Source: Ruminococcaceae bacterium UBA5401
Lineage (GTDB): Bacteria; Bacillota; Clostridia; Oscillospirales; Acutalibacteraceae
NCBI GenBank assembly: GCA_002409675.1
Contig: DHOB01000056.1
Coordinates: 22,116 to 64,084, forward strand
Reading direction: 5' to 3'
Length of the DNA: 41,969 nucleotides
In this document: piece after piece, positions 5,861 to 15,806 of the stretch
How the letters are laid out: each line of letters opens with the position of its first letter
Numbering within the stretch: position 1 is the stretch's first letter
Program-made: the position numbers and the translations under genes
Notes under the pieces: model-generated
The model's input: only the letters and a program-made list of their open reading frames with translations
The model's database searches: none
What the model was told of the DNA's origin: nothing

Positions 5861-6100
5861 CTACATGGTGTGGTCCCGGCTGCCGGAAAGCCTGGCGTCC
5901 ATCCCGAGGCCCTGCAGCCGGTCCCCGATTTTCCGTACGTCCGCCCCGCTGCCGTCGTAATCGACCGCGACCTGATTGCTCTGAATGTTTGCGCTCACGG
6001 AAAGGACGCCCGGAATTCTGCCCAGCGCCCTCTTGATTGCCTTCACCTGATGTTCGTCGCGCAGCTCGGGCACGGTAAAACGCGCGGTTTGTTTTGCCAC
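5861..6100 (-). CDS. HMA-fold (heavy-metal-associated domain-like) small protein lacking the CxxC motif
   Basis: About 79 residues with the ferredoxin-like pattern of metal-chaperone domains: strand ARFTVPEL, helix VKAIKRALGRIPGVLSVSANI, strand NQVAVDYDG, helix ADVRKIGDRLQGLGM, strand DARL. The metal-binding GMxCxxC loop of MerP/CopZ is absent and the protein has no cysteine, so metal transfer through thiols is unlikely. The start is GTG 6100, because GAGGTGG (6106-6112) is 5 nt upstream; a GTG at 6109 overlaps that site. The gene stands alone on the minus strand and is transcribed away from coaB. It may be a degenerate or structural homologue with a regulatory role. Confidence 0.6.
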   Translation of the reverse strand: MAKQTARFTVPELRDEHQVKAIKRALGRIPGVLSVSANIQSNQVAVDYDGSGADVRKIGDRLQGLGMDARLSGSRDHTM

Positions 6101-6178
6101 ATCCACCACCTCGCCGATAGTATCGCCGGCGCGGCGGCGGAATATGCGGGAATCCGAGCCGCAAAAGGCCCGTGTTGC

Positions 6179-6207
6179 TTGACAGCGAAGGGCTTCCGTC
6201 TTATAAT
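6179..6207 (+). promoter_or_regulatory. Sigma-A promoter of the coaB-coaC operon
   Basis: TTGACA (6179-6184), a 17-bp spacer and TATAAT (6202-6207): full consensus, 80 bp before the coaB start. Confidence 0.85.
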
Positions 6208-6286
6208 CCTCCTATAATTCAATTTCTTCAAAGTTCAAAAATCCCGGAGGGCGGAAAATTCGGGAAATCGGGAGTCTGCAGAAAAC

Positions 6287-7084
6287 ATGAACCTCATTAT
6301 CACCGCCGGCGGAACGACGGAAGCGATCGACCGGGTCCGGAAAATAACCAACAGCGCCACGGGAAGGCTGGGCAGCCTCACCGCCGGGGAGTTCGTAAAA
6401 CAGGGCGGGAGCCGAATCGAGAAAATCTTTTACGTCTGCGAAGAAGGAACCGCGGTCCCGCAGCTTCCCCGCGTCGAAATTGTTCGGGTGGAAGGCGCGG
6501 AAGGTGCCCGGGACGCCCTTTCCAGGCTGTTTTCATCCCGGCGGATTGACGCCGTCGTCCACTCCATGGCGGTCAGCGATTACGCCGTCGGCAGCCTGAC
6601 CACGGCCGGGGGGCTTTCCCGGTTCCTCGCGCAGGAGCTGTTCTCGCACCGACCGGAAGAATTCCCAAACGAAGATTCGCTCGCCGAATTCATCCGGCAG
6701 GGAATCGAAAAAAACGACAGGCTGATTGACAGAAGCAGAAAAATCAGCTCCGATATCGGGGACCTGATGCTGACGATGAGGCGGACGCCCAAACTGATTG
6801 GGCTGATGAAAAAATGGCAGCCTTCCGTGATTCTGGTCGGCTTCAAGCTGCTGAACCATGTGGAGCCGCAGGCGCTGCTGGACGCCGGCTACGGGGTGCT
6901 GAAAAAGAATGCCTGCGACCTTGTGGTGGCGAACGATTCCAGCCAAATCGGCGGGGGCCGCCACACGGCGTATCTGATTTCCCCCGACAGGTCCTTCACA
7001 AAGCTCGAAACGAAAGAAAAAATTGCGGAAGAAATCGCCCGAAGAGTGCTGCGCCTGTATGAAAGGAGAGCGGGGACGCGATGA
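6287..7084 (+). CDS. coaB: Phosphopantothenate--cysteine ligase
   Basis: A 265-residue monofunctional CoaB, which joins 4'-phosphopantothenate to cysteine in the cytoplasm for coenzyme A synthesis. Sequence marks are the N-terminal nucleotide-binding ITAGGTTEAIDRVRKITN, SMAVSDYAV in the middle, KLIGLMKKWQPSVILVGFKLL and CDLVVANDSSQIGGG near the end. In many bacteria CoaB is fused behind CoaC; here, as in streptococci and various Clostridia, it is separate and the order is coaB then coaC. Length agrees with the stand-alone form (~230-270). The stop overlaps the coaC start by 4 bp, so the two are translationally coupled. Confidence 0.88.
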   Translation: MNLIITAGGTTEAIDRVRKITNSATGRLGSLTAGEFVKQGGSRIEKIFYVCEEGTAVPQLPRVEIVRVEGAEGARDALSRLFSSRRIDAVVHSMAVSDYAVGSLTTAGGLSRFLAQELFSHRPEEFPNEDSLAEFIRQGIEKNDRLIDRSRKISSDIGDLMLTMRRTPKLIGLMKKWQPSVILVGFKLLNHVEPQALLDAGYGVLKKNACDLVVANDSSQIGGGRHTAYLISPDRSFTKLETKEKIAEEIARRVLRLYERRAGTR

Positions 7085-7641
7085 AGAACATTCTGGTGGG
7101 GGTGAGCGGCAGCATCGCCGCCTATAAAGCTGCCGACATCGTGAACATCCTGACCAAGGACGGCTGCCACGTGGACGTGATTATGACCCGGGGCGGCATG
7201 GCGTTCGTCACGCCGCTGACCTTCCAGACCCTCTCCAAAAACAGGGTGTACACGGATGTGTTTCAGGAGGACTACCCCGGCGAAGTCAAGCATATTTCAC
7301 TCGCCAAAAAGGCAGACCTGCTGCTGGTGGCCCCGGCCTCGGCGGACGTGATTGGGAAACTGGCGAACGGAATCGCGGACGACATGCTGACCACGGTCGC
7401 GCTCGCCGTTCATGGAATCCCGCGGTTCATCGCGCCCGCAATGAACACCGCGATGTATGAAAACCCGATCGTGCGGGAAAATCTCAGAAAGCTCAAAAGC
7501 TGCGGATTCGAGGTCATCGAGCCGAAAGAGGCCCGCCTCGCCTGCGGCGATTTGGGAAAAGGAGCGCTGGCCGGCGTCGAAACCATCGTCCGGGCGGTGG
7601 AAAACCGCCTGCGCGGACCCGCGCCGGGCGGAACCGGCTGA
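7081..7641 (+). CDS. coaC: Phosphopantothenoylcysteine decarboxylase
   Basis: A 186-residue flavoprotein of the HFCD family that decarboxylates phosphopantothenoylcysteine to 4'-phosphopantetheine. The FMN-binding start (ILVGVSGSIAAYKAADI), the catalytic histidine H71 in KHISLAKKADL, the APASADVIGKLANGIADD stretch, the PAMNTAMYENP substrate clamp (119-129) and the flexible-flap ACGDLGKGALA with C155 are all present. The product of coaB is its substrate, and the genes overlap (ATGA). A strong hairpin terminator follows within 10 bp. Confidence 0.92.
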   Translation: MKNILVGVSGSIAAYKAADIVNILTKDGCHVDVIMTRGGMAFVTPLTFQTLSKNRVYTDVFQEDYPGEVKHISLAKKADLLLVAPASADVIGKLANGIADDMLTTVALAVHGIPRFIAPAMNTAMYENPIVRENLRKLKSCGFEVIEPKEARLACGDLGKGALAGVETIVRAVENRLRGPAPGGTG

Positions 7642-7647
7642 CGGCAT

Positions 7648-7689
7648 GCAAAAGAGCTTCCCGCGGATTTTCGCGGGAAGCTCTTTTGC
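7648..7689. terminator. Bidirectional terminator between coaC and the glutamate synthase operon
   Basis: An 18-bp perfect stem (7648-7665 with 7672-7689) around a 6-nt loop. The arms carry AAAA on one side and TTTT on the other, so it can serve both converging operons. Confidence 0.85.
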
Positions 7690-7715
7690 AGGAAGCGATT
7701 CTGTAAAAGGCGGCG

Positions 7716-8441
7716 TCAGTTGAACGTATAGAGCGACCGGTAGGGGTTGCTGGTATTCGGCATCACGACGAAAAACGGTTCCGAAAGAACCGTTTCCTTC
7801 CGGATTCCGAACGTCCGGCAGAAATCGTCGAGGAAGCCGTCGATGCGCGCCATATCCTGCGCAGAGGCCCGCGCCGCCTTGACCTGCGCGGGCAGGTCCT
7901 TCGGCAGCTCCCGGCAGCGCAGGTACATGCGGCCCCCGTGCATCCCGGTGCAGGAAAGGTTCCCCACGGGGATCTTCCCGCCGGAATCCAGGCCCAGCAC
8001 GATGATGGTCCCCCCCGCCTGGTACTCGCCGAGGAAGCTGCCCGTTTCGCCGCCGACCACAATCAGCGGCTGGTGCTCGCGGTAGGCCTTCATGTGGATG
8101 CCGACGCGGTAGCCCGCGTTGCCCCGGATGAAGATTTTGCCGCCGCGCATCGAGTACCCCGTGGCGTCTCCGCTGGAGCCTTCCACCACAATGGCGCCGG
8201 CGTTCATGGTGTCGCCGGTCTGGTCCTGCGCGTTGCCCTGCACGCGGATGGTTCCGCCGTCCAGGTAGCAGCCGAGGTCGTTGCCCGGCACGCCGCGAAT
8301 CAGCAGGTGCTTGCCGCTGACGCCCGCGCCGATGTACCGCTGACCCATGCAGTGCTCGACGAGGATCTCCGAATCCTGCGCGACCCGGATTTCTTCATTG
8401 AGCTGCTGAAAATATTTGCCGTCCGCATCAATCCGAAACAT
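7716..8441 (-). CDS. Glutamate synthase GXGXG (alpha C-terminal) domain subunit
   Basis: A 241-residue right-handed beta-helix protein, equivalent to the C-terminal domain of the glutamate synthase large subunit. It shows the repeated Gly-rich turns of the family (QRYIGAGVSGKHLLIRG, GCYLDGGTIRVQGNAQDQ, TMNAGAIVVEGSSGD, SMRGGKIFIRGNAGYRVG, GGTIIVLGLD, MHGGRMYLR). In the fused enzyme this domain is structural, supporting the ammonia channel. ATG 8441 has GGGAGGG upstream; the longer frame to 8483 lies inside the neighbouring gene. The coding region overlaps the 3' end of the FAD reductase gene by 14 bp. It is the last gene of the five-gene operon. Confidence 0.85.
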   Translation of the reverse strand: MFRIDADGKYFQQLNEEIRVAQDSEILVEHCMGQRYIGAGVSGKHLLIRGVPGNDLGCYLDGGTIRVQGNAQDQTGDTMNAGAIVVEGSSGDATGYSMRGGKIFIRGNAGYRVGIHMKAYREHQPLIVVGGETGSFLGEYQAGGTIIVLGLDSGGKIPVGNLSCTGMHGGRMYLRCRELPKDLPAQVKAARASAQDMARIDGFLDDFCRTFGIRKETVLSEPFFVVMPNTSNPYRSLYTFN

Positions 8442-9669
8442 TCGCTTTCCCTCCCAGCATGGCGGCCCGACGGTCTGCGGCAAACGCCATGAGCTGCGGT
8501 TTTTCCCGCACCAGCTCGTAGTCGATGGTATCCAGCGGCGTCTTTTCGCGTATCAGGGATGTGTAAATCCCGGCGCGCGCCACGTCGCCAATCAGGATAT
8601 ACCCTTTGAGCAGATTGTCTTTCGTCACCAGTTTTTTATAGGTGCTTTCGGTCTTCCGCACCCACGCCTCGCCCTCGTAGCTGCCGGCCGTGATGATATG
8701 CAGCCCGAAAAAGCCGATGGAGTTCATGGGGATGGCCTTGTCGAAGGTCTTTTCGCCGCCGGCCATGTTGACGCCGGCCGTCTCCCCCTGCAGGTAGGCG
8801 TTCGGCAGGACGGCGAGAATCCGGTCCGTACCGGTGGTGATGTCGCGGCATTCGCAGCAGTCGCCCGCGGCGTACAAATCCGGCACGCTGGTCGCGGAGC
8901 GGCCGTCGATGGCGATGCCGCGCCCCACCCTGCAGCCGGCCCCGGCGGCGAGCCGGGTGTTCGGCCGAACGCCGACGGCGACCACCAGCACGTCAAACGG
9001 GATTTTCCCGCCGCTTTTCAGCAGAGCGGTACGCCCCGTGAAGCGGGCCACGCTGTCGCCCAGCGCAAACCGGATGCCCTGTTTTTCGAGGTGCCTGCGC
9101 ACGATGGCCGAGCCTTCGGCGTCGAGGATGCTCGGCAGGATGCGGTCGGCCAGATCGACGACCGCAATGGATTGGACGCGGCCGCGGATCCCCTCGGCGC
9201 ACTTGAGGCCGATCAGCCCGGCGCCGACAATCAGCACGCGGGTCTTTTCCGAAAGGGCGGCCCCCAGCGCCTTCGCGTCGTCCAGCTTCATGAAGCTGAA
9301 CTTTTTCTCCACGGATTCCAGCCCTTCCATCGGCGGCACAAACGGATGCGAGCCGGTGGCGAACAGCAGCCTGTCGAACGGGACCTGCTCCCCGGTTTCA
9401 AGCGAGACCGTCTTCCGCCGGGGGTCCACGCCGACGGCCTTTCTTCCCAGCAGGACCTTCACGCCGTTCTTCCGGTAAAAATCGTCCGGGCGGTACTTCA
9501 TGTGTTCCTCGTCCGTCTTCCCGCACAGCAGGTATGAAATCAGCGGGCGGGAGTAGACCGGGTACGGCTCGTCGGAAATCACGGTGACCGTCCCGGTGCG
9601 GTCGACGGAGCGGATGCCCTCCACGCAGCCGACCGCGGCGGCGGAATTGCCGATTATCACATATTTCAC
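8428..9669 (-). CDS. FAD/NAD(P)-dependent oxidoreductase of the split glutamate synthase
   Basis: A 413-residue pyridine nucleotide-disulfide oxidoreductase of the NirB/rubredoxin-reductase type. The FAD-binding N-terminus reads VIIGNSAAAVG, the second dinucleotide fold is VLIVGAGLIGLKCAEG (145-160), and the FAD-contacting GD is in DLYAAGDCCE (265-273). No redox-active CxxxxC pair is seen. By position it should take electrons from NAD(P)H or hand them to the ferredoxin encoded just upstream, replacing classical GltD. This pairing is inferred. The gene lies 6 bp after the ferredoxin gene. Confidence 0.85.
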   Translation of the reverse strand: MKYVIIGNSAAAVGCVEGIRSVDRTGTVTVISDEPYPVYSRPLISYLLCGKTDEEHMKYRPDDFYRKNGVKVLLGRKAVGVDPRRKTVSLETGEQVPFDRLLFATGSHPFVPPMEGLESVEKKFSFMKLDDAKALGAALSEKTRVLIVGAGLIGLKCAEGIRGRVQSIAVVDLADRILPSILDAEGSAIVRRHLEKQGIRFALGDSVARFTGRTALLKSGGKIPFDVLVVAVGVRPNTRLAAGAGCRVGRGIAIDGRSATSVPDLYAAGDCCECRDITTGTDRILAVLPNAYLQGETAGVNMAGGEKTFDKAIPMNSIGFFGLHIITAGSYEGEAWVRKTESTYKKLVTKDNLLKGYILIGDVARAGIYTSLIREKTPLDTIDYELVREKPQLMAFAADRRAAMLGGKANVSD

Positions 9670-9675
9670 CGCCGC

Positions 9676-10107
9676 TCACCTCTCCTCAAAGACGATGGCC
9701 CCGTTGGGGCAGCCCTTGACGCAGGCCGGCTCGCCGAACGCGTTGTCGGTGCAGAGCTCGCACTTCTGGATGGCCTTCCCGTCCGGCGCGGGCATCACCG
9801 CGCCGTAAGGGCAGACCAGGATGCACGTGTAGCAGCCGACGCATTTGTCCCGGTCGCGGTGGACGACGCCGTTCCGGACGCTGAGCGCGCCCGCGATGCA
9901 GCTCTTCACGCAGATGGGGTCGTCGCAGTGGCGGCACGAGACGGCAAAGCTGATATGGTTGTCGCCCTCGACCCGGATGCGCGGGTGGATTTTCACATCT
10001 TTCAGCGCGCCGGCCATATCGGTTTCGCCCGAATTGGCAAACGCGCAGTTATATTCGCAAAGGTGGCACCCGAGGCACCATTTTTCATTGACGTAAACCC
10101 GTTTCAT
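9676..10107 (-). CDS. Ferredoxin-type protein with four [4Fe-4S] clusters
   Basis: A 143-residue electron carrier of the HycB/DmsB type. Sixteen cysteines are arranged as four clusters: C11/14/17/21, C58/61/66/70, C89/92/95/99 and C116/119/129/133, with the typical CxxCxxCxxxC(P) spacing or its wider variants. Such subunits wire electrons between a flavoprotein and a catalytic subunit. Here the neighbours are an FAD reductase (downstream) and the FMN glutamate synthase (3 bp upstream), so it likely links them. No signal peptide is seen, so it acts in the cytoplasm. Confidence 0.9.
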   Translation of the reverse strand: MKRVYVNEKWCLGCHLCEYNCAFANSGETDMAGALKDVKIHPRIRVEGDNHISFAVSCRHCDDPICVKSCIAGALSVRNGVVHRDRDKCVGCYTCILVCPYGAVMPAPDGKAIQKCELCTDNAFGEPACVKGCPNGAIVFEER

Positions 10108-10110
10108 CGC

Positions 10111-11619
10111 TCATTCTCCCGCATGTTTGATTCCAAGGATTTTCAGCTCCCGGTCGTTCAGTCCCACGCCGCGCAGCATCAGGCGGTTGCCGCGGAGCGC
10201 CTCGATGGAATTGATGCCCATGCCGCCCATCATCTCCATGATCTCATGCTTCCAGGCGGAGACCAGGTTGATCAGGCGCTTGGTGCCGATGTCGGGGTTC
10301 AGGCGCTTGACCAGGTCGGGCCGCTGCGTCGCAATGCCCCAGTTGCACTTGCCGGTCTGGCAGGTGCGGCACAGATGGCACCCCAGCGCCAGCAGCGCCG
10401 CCGTGCCGATGTAGACCGCGTCCGCGCCGAGGGCAATGGCCTTGACCACGTCCGCGGAGTTGCGGATGCTGCCGCCGGCAATCAGCGAAACGTTGTTGCG
10501 GATTTTTTCCTGCCGCAGGCGCGAATCCACCGCCGCGAGGGCCAGCTCAATCGGGATGCCCACGTTGTCGCGGATGCGGGTGGGCGCCGCGCCCGTCCCG
10601 CTGCGGAACCCGTCGATGGCGATGATGTCCGCCCCGCTGCGGGCGATGCCGCTCGCGATGGCGGCGACGTTGTGCACGGCGGCGATTTTGACGATGACCG
10701 GCTTTTTGTACTCCGTCGCTTCCTTCAGCGAATAGACGAGCTGGCGCAGGTCCTCGATGGAGTAGATGTCGTGATGGGGCGCGGGCGAAATGGCGTCGCT
10801 CCCCTCCGGAATCATGCGGGTGCGGGAGATGTCGCCGACGATTTTTGCGCCGGGCAGGTGGCCGCCGATGCCGGGTTTCGCGCCCTGGCCGATTTTGATT
10901 TCGATGGCGGCCCCGGCCTCCAGGTAGCCTTTGTGCACGCCGAAGCGCCCGGACGCCACCTGAACGATGGTGTTCGGCCCATACTTATAAAAATCCTCGT
11001 GCAGGCCGCCCTCGCCCGTGTTGTAATAGGTGCCGAGCGCCCGCGCGGCGCGCGCGAGGCATTCGTGCGCGTTGTAACTGATGGCGCCGTAGCTCATGGC
11101 CGAAAACAGGATCGGCACTTCCAGCTTCAGCTGCGGCGGCAGGTTGTCGGTACGGATATGCCCCTCGGAATCGCGCTCGATATGGTCCGGCTTTTTGCCG
11201 AGGAAGGTCTTGGTCTCCATCGGCTCGCGCAGCGGATCGATGGACGGATTTGTAACCTGCGAGGCGTTCAGCAGCATTTTGTCCCAGTAAATCGGGTAGG
11301 GCTTCGGGTTCCCCATGGAGGACAGAAGCATCCCCCCGGTCTCCGCCTGGCGGTAAATCTCCCCGATGGCCTCGTTGCTCCACTGCGCGTTGATGCGGTA
11401 GGTGTCGTTGTTCTTGACGATTTTCAGCGCGTGCGTGGGGCACAGCGCAACGCAGCGGTGGCAGTTCACGCATTTTGACTCGTCGCTTTTCATCTTGCCG
11501 GTTTTCGGGTCGTACGAATGCACCTCGTTCGCGCATTGCCGCTCGCAGACGCGGCAGGCGATGCAGCGCTGAGGGTCGCGCACGACCTCGTATTCCGGAA
11601 CGTTGTAGTTGATGCCCAT
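10111..11619 (-). CDS. Glutamate synthase FMN/Fe-S catalytic subunit with N-terminal ferredoxin domain
   Basis: A 502-residue archaeal-type GltB core, which makes glutamate from 2-oxoglutarate and ammonia. Residues 19-29 (C19/22/25/29) and 50-60 (C50/53/56/60) bind two [4Fe-4S] clusters. The TIM-barrel FMN domain follows, with PILFSAMSYGAIS, EGGLHEDFYKYG, IKIGQGAKPGIGGHLPG, ISPAPHHDIYSIEDL and GADIIAIDGFRSGTGAAP. The cysteine cluster CHLCRTCQTGKC fits the enzyme's 3Fe-4S site. The glutaminase and GXGXG domains that fused enzymes carry are encoded as separate genes on either side, so this operon is a split glutamate synthase. Confidence 0.92.
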   Translation of the reverse strand: MGINYNVPEYEVVRDPQRCIACRVCERQCANEVHSYDPKTGKMKSDESKCVNCHRCVALCPTHALKIVKNNDTYRINAQWSNEAIGEIYRQAETGGMLLSSMGNPKPYPIYWDKMLLNASQVTNPSIDPLREPMETKTFLGKKPDHIERDSEGHIRTDNLPPQLKLEVPILFSAMSYGAISYNAHECLARAARALGTYYNTGEGGLHEDFYKYGPNTIVQVASGRFGVHKGYLEAGAAIEIKIGQGAKPGIGGHLPGAKIVGDISRTRMIPEGSDAISPAPHHDIYSIEDLRQLVYSLKEATEYKKPVIVKIAAVHNVAAIASGIARSGADIIAIDGFRSGTGAAPTRIRDNVGIPIELALAAVDSRLRQEKIRNNVSLIAGGSIRNSADVVKAIALGADAVYIGTAALLALGCHLCRTCQTGKCNWGIATQRPDLVKRLNPDIGTKRLINLVSAWKHEIMEMMGGMGINSIEALRGNRLMLRGVGLNDRELKILGIKHAGE

Positions 11620-11692
11620 GTTTTGGTCTGAACCCCCTTGTTCAGAATGGCTATACCCGGCTGCCCGGTTTTTTTCTTCGATTTTTTACCGC

Positions 11693-12787
11693 TTACGCCC
11701 GTACCCCCTTGTTCAGGGTCACAATCACCGGCTCGCCGCCGCGCGGGGACCACAGCCGGTCGAGCTCCGGCTCCACCGCGCGGATGGCGCACTCTTCGCT
11801 CGCCACGTAAACGGCGCTGCCCTTTTCCCCCACCACCATGCTGCGCAGCTTCAGCCGGTCGTTGAGGGCCATCATCCCGCCGGAAAAGCCGACGAGGATG
11901 GAAAACGGACCCGTAATCAGCAGGCTCGGGAAGACGTTCCGCAGATAGGTGTAGTACCGGCGCCTGTCTTCCGGCATCGCGGCGATTTCGCTCCAGAACG
12001 GCGCGGCGATGACGTCCGCCGTCTCTTTCAGGCTCAGCCTGTTCCTGCGGTGCAGGTAATCGAGGATATAGGTGATGACTTCGGTATCCGTCAGCAGCGT
12101 GCAGCTGTATCCGTACATCCCGATGAAGCGCCGGTTGGTGTCATAGGAAGAAATCTCCCCGTTATGTACGACGGAATAGTCCAGCAGCGCGAACGGATGG
12201 GCGCCGCCCCACCAGCCCGGCGTGTTGGTCGGATAGCGCCCGTGCGCCGTCCAGCCGTAGCCCTCGTACTCGTCCAGCCGGTAGAACCGCCCCACGTCTT
12301 CCGGAAAGCCGACGGCCTTGAACACGCCCATGTTTTTTCCGCTGCTGAACACATAGGCCCCGCGGACCTCCGTGTTCACCTTCATCACAAAGCGCGCGAC
12401 GAACTCCCGCTCGTCCAGCCGGCGGTCCTCCAGCAGCTTCCGGAACGGCAGGCCGAAATAGCGCCAGATGAGGGGCTCGTCGGTAATCTGCGGAATCCGG
12501 CGCGTCGGAATCCTCTCCGCGATGGAGATGTCGAAATTCGCCCGAATCATGCGCTCGCACTCATCCTTGGCGCGCTCGCTGTTGTAAAACACGTGGAACG
12601 CGTACAGATCTTTCTGCTTCGGGTAAATGCCGTAGGCCGCGAATCCGCCGCCCAGGCCGTTGGAGCGGTCGTGCATCGTGGCGATGGAGCGGATGATGGG
12701 CTCCCCGTTGACTTTTCTTCCGTCCCGCAAAAACATGCCGGAAATCGCACACCCGGACGGAATCCTTACCTGACCTTCATACTGCAT
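11693..12787 (-). CDS. Class II glutamine amidotransferase subunit of glutamate synthase
   Basis: A 364-residue Ntn-type glutaminase supplying ammonia to the FMN subunit. ATG 12787 is chosen because AGGAGG lies about 11 nt upstream; the longer frame to 12853 has no ribosome site. The likely nucleophile is in SGCAISGMF near residue 13, so an N-terminal peptide would have to be removed, or the cysteine acts internally. Family marks are ERSNGLGGG-like DRSNGLGGGFAAYG, GRYPTNTPGWWGGAHPF, YSVVHNGEISSYDTNRR and LTDTEVITYILD. It is the first gene of the operon, 73 bp before the FMN subunit, and diverges from glutamine synthetase. Confidence 0.85.
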   Translation of the reverse strand: MQYEGQVRIPSGCAISGMFLRDGRKVNGEPIIRSIATMHDRSNGLGGGFAAYGIYPKQKDLYAFHVFYNSERAKDECERMIRANFDISIAERIPTRRIPQITDEPLIWRYFGLPFRKLLEDRRLDEREFVARFVMKVNTEVRGAYVFSSGKNMGVFKAVGFPEDVGRFYRLDEYEGYGWTAHGRYPTNTPGWWGGAHPFALLDYSVVHNGEISSYDTNRRFIGMYGYSCTLLTDTEVITYILDYLHRRNRLSLKETADVIAAPFWSEIAAMPEDRRRYYTYLRNVFPSLLITGPFSILVGFSGGMMALNDRLKLRSMVVGEKGSAVYVASEECAIRAVEPELDRLWSPRGGEPVIVTLNKGVRA

Positions 12788-12929
12788 AAAAAAGACGGCC
12801 TCCTTGCATTGCGGCATCTGTGCCCGCCCCCAGGCGCGGAGCTGAAAAAGCAAAGCGCCCGGAATATCTTAAATGGTTTTAAATATCCTCTCATATCCGG
12901 CTGCTCAAGAACAGAGCGACGTGTTTTTT

Positions 12930-12958
12930 ATCATATCCTCTTTTCTCTGTGAAGTCAA
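12930..12958 (-). promoter_or_regulatory. Sigma-A promoter of the glutamate synthase operon
   Basis: On the minus strand TTGACT (plus coordinates 12953-12958), a 17-bp spacer and TATGAT (12930-12935). The leader to the start codon at 12787 is about 135 nt and contains an imperfect hairpin around 12870-12895 whose role is unclear. Confidence 0.75.
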
Positions 12959-13080
12959 GGCCTTTTGCATATTTTTAGCAGTAATCTTGCAGGAATGTCA
13001 AAAAAATCTAAAATTTTTCGGCCCCATTCCTCCTTTTTGCCGAAGGCTCACCAATTCCCTGCATTTTCGGCCGGGGGCCC

Positions 13081-13109
13081 TTGACATTCCCGTTCACAGC
13101 CCTTATAAT
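13081..13109 (+). promoter_or_regulatory. Sigma-A promoter of glutamine synthetase
   Basis: TTGACA (13081-13086), 17-bp spacer, TATAAT (13104-13109): full consensus. The leader is about 158 nt. A promoter this strong with a structured leader suggests that control happens after initiation. Confidence 0.85.
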
Positions 13110-13112
13110 GAA

Positions 13113-13186
13113 GGGCAATACAACAAGGGCGTTGTAAGTTATCGGGCATTTTTATGCCCGCGGCGCCCTTGCTCTTTTATTTTATG
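13113..13186 (+). promoter_or_regulatory. Leader attenuator of glutamine synthetase III (ANTAR-like hairpin possible)
   Basis: Two exclusive folds are visible. The first hairpin is TACAAC (13119-13124), hexaloop AAGGGC, GTTGTA (13131-13136); the loop has A at position 1 and G at position 4, as known for ANTAR-protein targets. The second hairpin is CGGGCA/TGCCCG (13143-13148 with 13155-13160). Competing with the first is CAAGGGCG (13124-13131) pairing with CGCCCTTG (13164-13171), followed by CTCTTTTATTTTATG, a terminator. The second hairpin's loop (TTTTTA) does not fit the ANTAR rule. No ANTAR gene is in the window, so the regulator is unknown. Confidence 0.55.
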
Positions 13187-13273
13187 TTTATGCCGTTTTG
13201 CGTTTTGCAGGGTTTGGAAAATCGAAAACGCAGCCAACCATTTTGCAGATGAACTGAGGGAGTGGATTCAAAG

Positions 13274-15361
<2,088 letters not shown>

Positions 15362-15385
15362 GCGGCAACGCAAAGAAGAAGGTCA

Positions 15386-15419
15386 GGCGCCGTCGGAAAA
15401 ACTCCGGCGGCGCCTTTTT
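15386..15419 (+). terminator. Terminator of glutamine synthetase
   Basis: GGCGCCG (15386-15392) and CGGCGCC (15408-15414) enclose a loop that can extend pairing, followed by TTTTT. Confidence 0.8.
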
Positions 15420-15523
15420 CGCATAAAAATGGGGATTGCCCGCGGAAAAGTATGGCATCCCCGCGGCGGATATGGTATGATTAAAAAGTCGAATGCATCC
15501 ATAAATCAAGGAGGATTTGCATC

Positions 15524-15799
15524 ATGAAAGACTGGTCGGAAGCAAAGGACAAAGCGGTGGTCTATATCCGGAACCCCATCGATTACAAGGACGCCGCCGG
15601 CACCATCCAGTACACGGCCGAAATGCAGAAAGCGGTAGTCGACCGCCGGGCCGCTTCTTCGGCGGACCCCAAAGCCTGCACCACGGTCGTCGCCAGGGGA
15701 GGGACTGCGGACGGGGTCATTTTTTATTTTTATCACGACGAGTTCAGCCCGGCCGAGCTGTTGACCGAAAGCGAATACCGGGAACAGAAATCGAAATAA
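15524..15799 (+). CDS. Hypothetical 91-residue protein
   Basis: A small soluble protein with an excellent ribosome site (AAGGAGGATTTGCATC before the ATG). It has a mixed alpha/beta look: KDKAVVYIRNPIDYKD, a helix QYTAEMQKAVVDRR, a hydrophobic strand GVIFYFYHDEF and a charged C-terminal helix. One cysteine, no membrane segment. I do not recognise the family. It is 7 bp upstream of the LUD-domain gene and probably cotranscribed with it. Confidence 0.65.
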   Translation: MKDWSEAKDKAVVYIRNPIDYKDAAGTIQYTAEMQKAVVDRRAASSADPKACTTVVARGGTADGVIFYFYHDEFSPAELLTESEYREQKSK

Positions 15800-15806
15800 G
15801 CCGGGG

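Noticed and set aside
5355..5960. 201-residue plus-strand ORF and overlapping frames
   Set aside because: It crosses a tRNA fragment and three terminators, lacks a ribosome site and is antisense to the 42-residue gene.
6172..6549. 125-residue ORF overlapping the coaB start
   Set aside because: It begins in the promoter and is out of frame with coaB, which is well supported.
12870..12895. Second attenuator in the glutamate synthase leader
   Set aside because: The stem is imperfect and lacks a T tract and an ANTAR-type loop, so it is not listed as a feature.
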